A stretch of DNA of 8,996 nt from Actinomycetota bacterium (GCA_005884985.1 VAYK01000206.1:1-8996); one strand, 5' to 3'. Counted from the first letter of the stretch, positions 1 through 5,802 are shown. Translations and numbers: made by a program. The notes: generated by a model from the letters alone, not told the origin.

Positions 1-129
1 CTCGGCGTGGCACTGGTCGGCGTGCTCCTGGTGCTACCGGCCGCCCTGGTCTGGTCCGAGGGCGGATTCGAGCCGCTGGCGGCGCGGCTGCGCCGCCGCG
101 GCCGGCCCGCGCCCGCCGATGCCGGCTGA
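1..129 (+). CDS. C-terminal end of a membrane protein (partial)
   Basis: Frame 1 is open from the window edge to TGA at 127-129. The 42 visible residues hold a hydrophobic helix (LGVALVGVLLVLPAALVW), a short loop and an arginine-rich cytoplasmic-looking tail (RLRRRGRP) ending in ADAG. This is the last transmembrane segment and tail of an integral membrane protein whose body lies upstream, and the family cannot be told from this piece. Its stop overlaps the next start (ATG 119) by 11 nt, so the two are probably translated together. A membrane partner of the thioredoxin-fold protein, such as a cytochrome c biogenesis or disulfide relay protein, would fit the context but is only inference. Confidence 0.6.
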   Translation, partial: LGVALVGVLLVLPAALVWSEGGFEPLAARLRRRGRPAPADAG

Positions 130-814
130 CACCCCGTCTCGCCCGGGGAGGCGCTACTCGACCTTCGTCGGGGTCGCCTTCCTGATCCTGATCGCCGTCG
201 CCACCTTGAACACGATCCGCACCCAGGGAGGCGGGACGCTCGGAGCCAGCAAGGACGAGCGTGGCATGGCGCTGCCGGAGTTCGCGGTGCCGAACGCCCG
301 GACCGGTCCCCTGAACAAAGACGCGAACATCGCCCAGGACGATTGCTCGACCTCGGAGAATCCCTGCCCCACCGGCGCCCGGCTGCCCGCGGCCTGCGAG
401 ATCCCGGTGAGCGGCGCGATCCGTGTCTGCGACCTCTTCGACCGCCCGCTGGTGATCTCGTTCTGGTTCACGCGCGGCGCCGACTGTCTGCCCACCCAGG
501 ACGCCGTCGACCGGGTCGCGTCCCGTTACCGTAGCCGCGTGAACTTCCTCTCGCTCGACGTCCGGGACGACCCCAGCACGGTGCGCCAGATCGTCTCCGA
601 GCGGGGCTGGAAGATCCCGGTCGGCTACGACCGCGACGGCGCGGTCAGCGATCTGTACCGCGTTGGCGTCTGCCCGACGGTCGCCTTCGCCTACCCGGGC
701 GGCATCCTCGACTTCGCGAAGATCGGCGCCGACCAGCTCTCTGCGCCGCAGCTCGCCGGCGACGTCAAGCGCCTGCTCCGCCAGTCTCGCGAGCGCGCGC
801 ACGAAGAACGCTGA
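119..814 (+). CDS. Membrane-anchored TlpA/ResA-like thioredoxin-fold protein with degenerate CxxC
   Basis: The protein has 231 aa. Residues about 13-31 (YSTFVGVAFLILIAVATLN) form one N-terminal membrane anchor, leaving the rest outside the cytoplasm. Residues about 105-222 are a thioredoxin fold of the TlpA/AhpC-TSA type: strand LVISFWF (111-117), the active-site turn, helix DAVDRVASRY, strand VNFLSLDV (141-148), the cis-proline loop VGVCPT (182-187) and the final strand and helix. The usual W-C-x-x-C is replaced by R-G-A-D-C, so only the resolving-position cysteine (C123) remains. A further cysteine, C185, sits directly before the cis-proline. Four more cysteines (76, 83, 93, 104) lie between anchor and domain. 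A classical dithiol oxidoreductase is therefore unlikely; a mono-thiol, peroxiredoxin-like or metal-delivery role is possible. The start overlaps the upstream gene by 11 nt and the stop overlaps the next ATG (TGATG), indicating translational coupling. Confidence 0.8.
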   Translation: MPADTPSRPGRRYSTFVGVAFLILIAVATLNTIRTQGGGTLGASKDERGMALPEFAVPNARTGPLNKDANIAQDDCSTSENPCPTGARLPAACEIPVSGAIRVCDLFDRPLVISFWFTRGADCLPTQDAVDRVASRYRSRVNFLSLDVRDDPSTVRQIVSERGWKIPVGYDRDGAVSDLYRVGVCPTVAFAYPGGILDFAKIGADQLSAPQLAGDVKRLLRQSRERAHEER

Positions 815-1455
815 TGAGGGAGGAGGCCGCCACCGAGGCGGGCTGGGTCGCGCCTGAGCTGCGCGAGGAGTTCCCCGGGCTCGCCCTGCGCTACCTCTCG
901 GTCGACGGCGGCTCCGCGCGCACTCCGCGCCATGTGAAGGGCCGTCTGGCTGACCTCTCGAACAGGTTCTCGGGCCCCCAGGCGATCAATCTTCGCCACC
1001 AGCCGATCCCCTGGGCGTACCGCGTCTTCTACCGCCACATCGGGCTCGATCCCGACGAGCAGCCGACCCCGGTCGAGGCGGTCGCCTTGGAGCGCGTGAA
1101 GCGCGGCGGATTCATCAGCCGAAGCCTGCTCGATGATGCGCTGACGATTGCGATCATCGAGTCGGGAGTGGCCCTGCGCGCCTTCGACGCGGGGCGCGCC
1201 GAGGGCCGCCTCGGGATTCGCCAGAGCGAGCCCGGCGAAGGTCTCGAGGGACGCCCGGGCGAGCTGCCGCAGGGCACGCTCGTGATCGCCGACGAGGCGA
1301 GGCCCCTGGGACTGCTGTTCGGGGCAATCGCTGCCGGCCGTGGCGTGCGGCCACGCACCACTCGAACGATTCTCACGGCCGTGCAGGTGAAGGGCGTGCC
1401 CGACATCGCCGTCGAGGAGGCGATCTGGCTCGCCGCCGACGTGCTACGGAGCTAG
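814..1455 (+). CDS. Stand-alone B3/4 domain protein (PheRS beta-chain B3/4-like)
   Basis: The protein has 213 aa and resembles the B3/4 domain otherwise found in the beta chain of phenylalanyl-tRNA synthetase (solo family, COG3382-like). Typical features are W-A-Y-R-V-F-Y-R-H-I-G-L-D-P (67-80), TPVEAVALERVKRGG (85-99), a LLDDALTIAIIESGVALRAFD stretch with substitutions (split here as 105-119 and 120-125) and a later GVRPRTTRTILTAVQVKGV region (177-195). In PheRS the B3/4 domain carries the editing site that hydrolyses Tyr-tRNA(Phe). Solo copies are suspected of trans-editing or RNA/amino-acid binding, but I know of no established reaction, and none of the other PheRS domains is present. ATG 814 overlaps the preceding TGA by one base, so the gene is the last member of the operon. 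Family assignment is good; function is open. Confidence 0.78.
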   Translation: MREEAATEAGWVAPELREEFPGLALRYLSVDGGSARTPRHVKGRLADLSNRFSGPQAINLRHQPIPWAYRVFYRHIGLDPDEQPTPVEAVALERVKRGGFISRSLLDDALTIAIIESGVALRAFDAGRAEGRLGIRQSEPGEGLEGRPGELPQGTLVIADEARPLGLLFGAIAAGRGVRPRTTRTILTAVQVKGVPDIAVEEAIWLAADVLRS

Positions 1456-1464
1456 ACGCGCGGC

Positions 1465-1470
1465 TAGAAT
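1465..1470 (+). promoter_or_regulatory. -10 box (TAGAAT) for the downstream Cys/His protein gene
   Basis: TAGAAT matches the bacterial -10 consensus at five of six positions and lies 10 bp after the stop of the B3/4 gene, in otherwise GC-rich DNA. No good -35 is visible at 17 bp (tgctac). Transcription would start near 1477 and give a leader of about 30 nt containing the Shine-Dalgarno. This separates the next gene from the upstream operon. Confidence 0.5.
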
Positions 1471-1493
1471 AGGCGCGACGTCGATTCCGGGCG

Positions 1494-1499
1494 AAGGAG
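1494..1499 (+). promoter_or_regulatory. Ribosome binding site deciding the GTG start at 1506
   Basis: AAGGAG, a perfect Shine-Dalgarno core, lies 6 nt before GTG 1506. It fixes that GTG as the start, although the usual tools might choose an internal codon. Confidence 0.8.
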
Positions 1500-1505
1500 A
1501 CCCTC

Positions 1506-2114
1506 GTGCCCGAGGAAGTGCTGGAGATCGAGGCGGGCGATTCGTCGCTTCAGCCGATTGAGGCTCTGGACGCCCTGCTCGGCGGGGCGGGACGTGTCGA
1601 CCTCCTCACCGAGCGTCGCGCCCGCCACGACCTTCGCCGCCAGATCGCCCTGCTCGAGAGGCGGCTGGGCGAGTTGTTTACCTCCGCCTTCCCCCGTCAG
1701 GGGATCGACTGGAGGGTCGGCGCGCTTGGCGGGCCTCGGGTGCTCGGGGTCGCCGAGCTGGAGCGGGTGCGCGACGCACTCGCCACCAGGCTGCACGAGG
1801 CGCGGGCCGAGGTCGGTCGGCGGGGCGAGATCGAGGCGCAGAACCGCGGCATGGTCGAGGCGATGATCGCCGAGCCCGAGCGTTACCGGTGGGTCCTGGT
1901 GTCAAACGAGGACGTCGGCGAGCCCGGCTGCCGCCACTGGCACTCCCGGCCTCGCTGGGGCATCCTGGGGATGCTGATGGGCTGGTGGCGCGTCAAGCTG
2001 TCCTCGGGCTGCCCGTTAGCCAGGGGGCTTCGGCTCCTCCAAACCGGCACGTGGCCCGCGAAGCGGGACACGTTGCGGCCTCCTCAATCGATCGTCTCGC
2101 TGACGTTGGCTTGA
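1506..2114 (+). CDS. Unrecognised protein with C-x-H-W-H ... C motif, helical N-terminus
   Basis: The protein has 202 aa and starts at GTG with a strong Shine-Dalgarno. I do not recognise a named family. Residues 18-58 and 83-122 are charged, leucine/arginine-rich helices, possibly a coiled coil (LLTERRARHDLRRQIALLER, then VAELERVRDALATRLHEARA). The most distinctive part is residues 134-171: NEDVGEPGCRHWHSRPRWG, then a hydrophobic GMLMGWW, then RVKLSSGCPLA. C142, H144, H146 and C169 could form a metal site, or the segment could be a structural knuckle near a membrane. This part looks conserved, as in actinobacterial hypothetical proteins I remember, but no function is known to me. The last about 30 residues (after SGCPLA) have lower third-position GC, contain a hairpin and look unlike the rest. 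The true C-terminus may therefore have been changed by a frameshift. It is monocistronic or leads the next gene. Confidence 0.7.
   Translation: MPEEVLEIEAGDSSLQPIEALDALLGGAGRVDLLTERRARHDLRRQIALLERRLGELFTSAFPRQGIDWRVGALGGPRVLGVAELERVRDALATRLHEARAEVGRRGEIEAQNRGMVEAMIAEPERYRWVLVSNEDVGEPGCRHWHSRPRWGILGMLMGWWRVKLSSGCPLARGLRLLQTGTWPAKRDTLRPPQSIVSLTLA
2049..2073 (+). repeat. Strong hairpin inside the 3' tail of the Cys/His gene
   Basis: Arms acgtg-g-cccgc (2049-2059) and gcggg-a-cacgt (2063-2073) pair over ten bases with one G/A mismatch, around the loop gaa. A second perfect hairpin, gcgcc-gca-ggcgc, lies at 2141-2153. Neither has a run of T. Such stems are more typical of non-coding DNA than of a conserved coding tail. 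They may terminate or stabilise the upstream transcript. Confidence 0.55.
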
Positions 2115-2208
2115 CCTACGCTCGGATCGCCGATGAATTAGCGCCGCAGGCGCGGTGCGAGCGGGCAACGCGCGTGAGATCGGCCGACCTGCTTGGTTTT
2201 CGGGGCCG

Positions 2209-2700
2209 ATGAGCCGCAAGCGCCGCAAGCGCCGTCCGCGTGCCGCCCCCGCGAAGACGCCGGCGGCCGAGCTGGAAGCCGCGAAGCCCTCGCCCGTCGC
2301 CCGCAGGCGTCGCCCACCGGCGCTCGACGAGCGACCCCCGGCGCCGTGGGGCTCCTTTCCGCTGGTCGAGCTGGTCGTCCTGGTCGCGATCGTGATGCTC
2401 GTCGGCGGGCTCGTCATCCGGGGCGGGCGGGGCCCGGTGATGATCGTGGTCGGGCTGGTGCTCGGCGCCCTGGCCGGGATCGAGCTATCGATTCGAGAGC
2501 ACTTCGCGGGCTACCGCTCGCACACGCTGCTGCTCTCGGGCGCGACAGGGGTCGCCGTGCTCGTGGCGCTTGCGTCACTCACTCCCTCGCTCTGGTTTCC
2601 GTTCGCGCTCGTCGTCGCCGTCGCGGCTTTCGCTTTCGCTGCCTGGGGCCTGACCCGAGCCTTCAGGCGGCGTTCCGGGCAGGCGTTCAAGGTGCGCTGA
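2209..2700 (+). CDS. Hypothetical membrane protein, four TM helices with basic N-terminal tail
   Basis: From ATG 2209 the protein has 163 aa. An in-frame GTG at 2155 would add 18 residues, but the ATG is preferred because the basic MSRKRRKRR start is a natural N-terminus. Residues 1-46 are Arg/Lys/Pro/Ala-rich and probably cytoplasmic. Four hydrophobic segments follow at about 51-70, 75-93, 105-125 and 128-148, separated by short loops (RGGRG; SIREHFAGYRSH), and the end is again basic (AFRRRSGQAFKVR). It resembles a small four-helix membrane protein of unknown role, and no enzymatic motif is visible. There is no clear Shine-Dalgarno. A weak promoter-like pair (TTGACC at 2111-2116, TGAATT at 2134-2139, spacer 17) lies upstream. 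It converges with the mIHF-like gene. Confidence 0.7.
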   Translation: MSRKRRKRRPRAAPAKTPAAELEAAKPSPVARRRRPPALDERPPAPWGSFPLVELVVLVAIVMLVGGLVIRGGRGPVMIVVGLVLGALAGIELSIREHFAGYRSHTLLLSGATGVAVLVALASLTPSLWFPFALVVAVAAFAFAAWGLTRAFRRRSGQAFKVR

Positions 2701-2710
2701 GCGGCCCTTA

Positions 2711-2725
2711 CGCCCATCGTGGGCG
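2711..2725. terminator. Small hairpin between convergent genes
   Basis: cgccca and tgggcg pair perfectly around tcg, 10 bp after the stop of the membrane protein gene and 7 bp before the convergent mIHF-like stop. There is no T-run, so it is only a candidate bidirectional terminator. Confidence 0.35.
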
Positions 2726-2731
2726 GCTCAG

Positions 2732-3064
2732 CTAGCGCCGGCGTCGTGCCTTGGCCTCGAGCTCTGCGGCCAGCACCCCCCGCTGGCGCTCCGTCAGCCG
2801 TCCCAACTCGCGATTCTCGTTCAGCGCCAGGGACGAGAGGAATTTCCGGGCCCGGGCGCGGCCCCAGCGGCGCTGGCTGCGCAGCAGCTCGCCGATGGTC
2901 ATCGTGGCGACCTCCCACGGGCAAGTTTGAACCACCTTGACCACATCGACGTGGCCGGCCAAGATGGCACGCTTAAGGGACGCCCGGGCGAGCCGGACAC
3001 GGTTGGCGTGTGCGAGGGCCTCCATGTGCTGGGGCGCGGAGACAACCGTTGAGGCAGCTGACAT
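2732..3064 (-). CDS. mihF: Actinobacterial integration host factor (mIHF-like) nucleoid protein
   Basis: The protein has 110 aa and resembles mIHF/sIHF, the small nucleoid-associated protein of actinobacteria that binds DNA through a helix-two-turn-helix domain like that of ribosomal protein S13. Residues about 15-40 are the basic N-terminal helix (MEALAHANRVRLARASLKRA). Then comes ILAGHVDVVKVVQTCPW (41-57), the MTIGELLRSQRRWGRARARK region (62-81), which carries the H2TH turn and DNA-binding arginines, and a last helix with LTERQRGVLAAELEAK. Compared with mycobacterial mIHF, the turn GVGKVRA is replaced by RWGRARA, the form I associate with Thermoleophilia. An in-frame GTG at 3079 would add five residues, but its codons contain the Shine-Dalgarno AAGGAG that serves ATG 3064, so 3064 is the start. 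The protein would compact DNA and influence transcription and site-specific recombination. Confidence 0.85.
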   Translation of the reverse strand: MSAASTVVSAPQHMEALAHANRVRLARASLKRAILAGHVDVVKVVQTCPWEVATMTIGELLRSQRRWGRARARKFLSSLALNENRELGRLTERQRGVLAAELEAKARRRR

Positions 3065-3069
3065 CGTCA

Positions 3070-3075
3070 CTCCTT
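3070..3075 (-). promoter_or_regulatory. Ribosome binding site deciding the mIHF-like start
   Basis: On the minus strand AAGGAG (inside GGAAGGAG) lies 5 nt before ATG 3064. It overlaps the codons of the alternative GTG 3079 reading and so argues against that longer start. Confidence 0.8.
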
Positions 3076-3210
3076 CCACCGAGCGTACTCGAGTTCTTCC
3101 GGGGGTTCCGTCCTTGGCTCTCCCCTACGCCAGCGGGCTGAATTGGACGGAACGAACACCTATCTCGTTTCGACCGCCTCCTGCCCCGAGGCGCATCCGG
3201 CGTGCGCCAC

Positions 3211-3240
3211 AAACTAAGCCAGCGCGCCGGTGGGCGTCAA
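3211..3240 (-). promoter_or_regulatory. Candidate promoter of the mIHF-like gene
   Basis: On the minus strand TTGACG (3240-3235) and TAGTTT (3216-3211) are separated by 18 bp and fit a vegetative sigma factor promoter. Transcription would start near 3204, giving a leader of about 140 nt before ATG 3064. No riboswitch or attenuator could be recognised in that leader. Confidence 0.4.
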
Positions 3241-3276
3241 CTCCGCACCCGCCTCGCCGCCCGAGTCGTCCGCTAA

Positions 3277-3331
3277 GAGCAAGCTTTTCTTGCTCAGTTT
3301 CTCCTTGTCCGAAAATGGACAAGGAGAAACT
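3277..3331 (-). terminator. Tandem hairpins downstream of the SPT-like gene
   Basis: A perfect 15-bp inverted repeat (3296-3310 with 3317-3331, loop of 6) begins at the second base of the TAG stop of the SPT-like gene. It is followed directly by a second perfect 7-bp hairpin (gagcaag 3277-3283 with cttgctc 3289-3295, loop ctttt). Read on the minus strand, they stand in series between this gene and the mIHF-like promoter. They are a plausible strong terminator or 3' stabiliser. The T-run after them is short (CTCTTAG), so they are not a textbook Rho-independent signal. Confidence 0.65.
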
Positions 3332-4589
3332 ACCCATCGCGGGGGAGGTCGGGGAACTCTTGGATCACCTCGGCGAAGATCTCCAACGCCCGATCGAGGT
3401 GGTCGCGCTCGTGGGTCGCCATCAGGCTGGTGCGGAGGAGGGCGCCGCCGGGCGGGACCGCGGGGTGAAGCGCCACGTTGGTGTACACGCCGGCCTCGAA
3501 CAGCGCCTTCCAGAGGAGCGCCGCCTGCCAGTCTTCGCCGACCATGACCGGAACGACCGGGGTGATCGCCGCCGAGCCGTCCGGGAGGCGGCCGGGCTCC
3601 ACGACCCTGAGGCCGAGCTCGCGGAAGCCTCGGCGCAGGTAGTCGGCGTTGTCGAGCAGTCGCGCGAATAGCGGCCCTCCCTCGCGACGGCAGATGCGGA
3701 CCGCTTCCAACGCCGCCCCGAGCGCCGCGGGGACCGCCGCCGCCGTGAACACGAAGGCCCGTGCCGAGATCCGCAGGTACTCGACCACGTCGGCCGGACC
3801 CGCGACGAAGCCGCCGCAGGAGGCGAGGCTCTTCGAGAACGTGCCCATTCGCAGGTCGACTCGATCCTCGAGCCGGTAGAGCTCCGAGACACCGGCGCCC
3901 CGCTCGCCCAGGACGCCGACCGCGTGGGCCTCGTCGACCATCAGCCGGGCATCGTGGCGTTCGGTGCGCTCGACGATCTCCGGCAGCGGGCACACGTCTC
4001 CCTCCATCGAGAAGACGCCGTCCACCACCACGAGCACACCACCCCCATCGGCGTTCGCGCGCTCCAGCATCTTGGAGAGCTTCTCCATCTGGTTGTGGCG
4101 GAACGGGCGCAGCTTTGCTCCGGAGAGGCGGCAGCCGTCGAGGATCGAGGCGTGATCGCCCGCGTCGCAGATGACGGTGTCGCCGGGTTCGAGGATCGTC
4201 CCGATCGTGCCCAGGTTGGCCTGATAGCCGGTGGTGAAGACAATCGCGTCCTCGGTGCCCATCCACTCGGCGATCTCCCGTTCGAGCTCGACATGCAGCG
4301 GGATTGTCCCGTTCAGGAGCCGCGAGCCGGTGAGCGCGGTGCCGTAGCGGTCGAGCGCGTCGCGTGCCGCGGCCTTCACCCTGGGGTCTCCAGTGAGGCC
4401 GAGGTAGTTGTTGGAGCCGAGCATGATCGTCTCGCGCCCTTCCATCTGGACCACCGGGCCCGCCTCCGAGGTCATGAGGCGGAAATAGGGAAGGACATCG
4501 CCCTCCCTGGCGGCGTCGAGCAGTTCCTTGCGATCGTGGCTACGCGCCTTGTCGAACACGTCGACGGGCGCTCGAGTCGTCTCGGTCAT
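3330..4589 (-). CDS. Serine palmitoyltransferase-like alpha-oxoamine synthase (PLP)
   Basis: The protein has 419 aa, the usual length for this family of fold-type I PLP enzymes (serine palmitoyltransferase, 8-amino-7-oxononanoate synthase BioF, glycine C-acetyltransferase Kbl). These condense an amino acid with an acyl-CoA or acyl-ACP and release CO2. Visible motifs are MLGSNNYLGLT (56-66), YGTALTGSRLLNGT (82-95), FTTGYQANLG (118-127), DAGDHASILDG with ring-stacking H146, DGVFSMEGD (190-198), VDEAHAVGVLGERG with cofactor residues D219 and H222, GTFSKS with Schiff-base lysine K253, and a C-terminal LHPAVPPGGALLRTS (374-388). The GTFSKS form, and the W-K-A-L-F-E-A-G-V-Y-T-N block (360-371), are what I remember from Sphingomonas-type SPT; BioF and Kbl usually show a GTLGK form. 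An SPT-like role is therefore favoured, though substrate cannot be read from sequence. Start: ATG 4589 is chosen over ATG 4616 (nine residues longer), which would leave 3 bp to an alternative GTG of the divergent gene. Confidence 0.85.
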   Translation of the reverse strand: MTETTRAPVDVFDKARSHDRKELLDAAREGDVLPYFRLMTSEAGPVVQMEGRETIMLGSNNYLGLTGDPRVKAAARDALDRYGTALTGSRLLNGTIPLHVELEREIAEWMGTEDAIVFTTGYQANLGTIGTILEPGDTVICDAGDHASILDGCRLSGAKLRPFRHNQMEKLSKMLERANADGGGVLVVVDGVFSMEGDVCPLPEIVERTERHDARLMVDEAHAVGVLGERGAGVSELYRLEDRVDLRMGTFSKSLASCGGFVAGPADVVEYLRISARAFVFTAAAVPAALGAALEAVRICRREGGPLFARLLDNADYLRRGFRELGLRVVEPGRLPDGSAAITPVVPVMVGEDWQAALLWKALFEAGVYTNVALHPAVPPGGALLRTSLMATHERDHLDRALEIFAEVIQEFPDLPRDG

Positions 4590-4615
4590 GGGGAAAGTCT
4601 TCCATGCCGTTGCCA

Positions 4616-4621
4616 TAAAGT
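4616..4621 (+). promoter_or_regulatory. Possible -10 element for the GNAT gene in the divergent gap
   Basis: TAAAGT (TAnnnT type) lies 10 nt before ATG 4632. There is no Shine-Dalgarno and no good -35 at 17 bp (gaaagt). If it is used, the mRNA would be leaderless or have only a few leader bases. The 42-bp gap between divergent starts means promoter elements must lie in the gap or inside the SPT-like coding region. Confidence 0.35.
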
Positions 4622-4631
4622 GACGCCTGGC

Positions 4632-5771
4632 ATGGGCTCGCTCAACGTCCGCCCGGTTCAAAGCCGCCGCGACCTGAACGCCTTCATCAAGCTGCCGTTC
4701 CGGCTGCATCGCGGCACTCCCTGGGTGCCGCCCCTGATCATGGAGCGGCGCGAGTTCCTCAACCGCGACAAGAACCCTTTCTTCGAGCACGCGGAGGCGG
4801 AGTACTTCCTCGCCGAGCGCGACGGCGCCCTCGTCGGTCGCATCACCGCCCAGGTCGACGAGCGCTGGACCCAGTTCCAGGGCGGCAATGACGGCATGTT
4901 CGGGTTCTTCGAGTCGGTCAACGACCCCGAGGTCGGGCGCGCTCTGATCGAGACCGCGACAGAGTGGGTGCGCGCCCGGGGCAGGGATCGGATGCTCGGC
5001 CCGATGGACTTCACCACCAACGACGAGTGGGGCGTGTTGATCGAGGTCTACGAGCCCGAGCCGCTGGTCTTCGAGCCGTGGCACCCGCCGTACTACAGGG
5101 AGCTGCTCGAGGGGCTGGGCATGACCAAGGCGATGGACCTCTGGATGTGGCGGCTGGCGATGGGGGAGCTCAAGCAGGGCGACCAATTCCACGATTTCAT
5201 CCACCGCTCTGCGCGGGAGTCGGCCACCGAGCACGGCGTGGTCGTCCGCCAGATGAGCAAGCGCGATCTGGAGGCCGAGGTCACCCGGTTCATGGACGTC
5301 TATAACGAGGCCTGGGGGCACAACTGGGGCTTCGTACCGATCACCGAGGCCGAGGTTCGCTTCCAGGCCAAGAACCTGAAGCCGATCCTGGACGAGAACT
5401 GGGCGATGATCGCCGAGCGCGACGGAGAGGTGGTCGGCGCCGCCCTCTCGCTGCCCGACATCAACCAGGTGCTCGCGAAGATGAACGGCCGGCTGCTGCC
5501 GCTCGGCTGGTTGCGCTTCCTCGCCGGCCGGTCCAAGATCGACCGGATCCGGGTCTTCGCGCTCGGCGTCAAGCCCCGCTACCAGCACCTGGGCGTCGCC
5601 GCGGCGCTCTACGTCCGGCACATCGAGGTCGCGGCGCGCGTGCGGCAGAAGTGGGGGGAGATGGGCTGGATCCTCGAGGTCAACGAGCCGATGAACCGTG
5701 CCATGGAGGGGATGGGCGGCACCGTGACCAAGCGCTACCGACTGTACGAGCTGCCGCTGTCGACCGCCTAG
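4632..5771 (+). CDS. Tandem-GNAT N-acyltransferase, bacterial ceramide synthase-like
   Basis: The protein has 379 aa with two GNAT-like halves. The first (about 5-175) opens with FIKLPFRLHRGTPWVPPLIM (18-37) and KNPFFEHAEAEYFLAERDG (47-65), then VGRITAQVDE, GFFESVNDPEVGRALI, LGPMDFTTNDEWGVLIE (122-138) and WHPPYYRELLEGLGM. The second half (about 200-376) has AERDGEVVGAALSLPDIN (261-278), VFALGVKPRYQHLGVAAALY (308-327, with the acyl-CoA-binding Q-x-x-G-x-A loop) and LEVNEPMNRAMEGMGG. This block pattern is the one I remember for the GNAT-type proteins encoded beside SPT genes in Gram-negative bacteria, of which Caulobacter bCerS is the characterised example (N-acylation of the sphingoid base). 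It is divergent from an SPT-like gene here, which supports the link. Many relatives are annotated only as hypothetical or GNAT proteins, and N-acylation of another amine is possible. ATG 4632 is chosen; GTG 4620 is an alternative. Confidence 0.78.
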   Translation: MGSLNVRPVQSRRDLNAFIKLPFRLHRGTPWVPPLIMERREFLNRDKNPFFEHAEAEYFLAERDGALVGRITAQVDERWTQFQGGNDGMFGFFESVNDPEVGRALIETATEWVRARGRDRMLGPMDFTTNDEWGVLIEVYEPEPLVFEPWHPPYYRELLEGLGMTKAMDLWMWRLAMGELKQGDQFHDFIHRSARESATEHGVVVRQMSKRDLEAEVTRFMDVYNEAWGHNWGFVPITEAEVRFQAKNLKPILDENWAMIAERDGEVVGAALSLPDINQVLAKMNGRLLPLGWLRFLAGRSKIDRIRVFALGVKPRYQHLGVAAALYVRHIEVAARVRQKWGEMGWILEVNEPMNRAMEGMGGTVTKRYRLYELPLSTA

Positions 5772-5802
5772 AGCTTCCGCAAACTGCGCAAATCGCGACC
5801 GG

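Noticed and set aside
2937..3671. 244-codon plus-strand open frame over the mIHF-like promoter and the SPT-like 3' end
   Set aside because: It crosses an intergenic region, perfect hairpins and an antisense conserved gene, and has no recognisable domain.
3924..4631. Plus-strand open frame extending the GNAT gene upstream across the SPT-like gene
   Set aside because: It lies antisense to the well-conserved PLP enzyme. GNAT homology begins only after ATG 4632.
4617..5621. Minus-strand open frame continuing from the SPT-like gene through the whole GNAT gene (763 codons in all)
   Set aside because: It is the antisense shadow of the GNAT coding sequence in GC-rich DNA. Its translation shows no family motifs, while both real genes are clear in their own frames.
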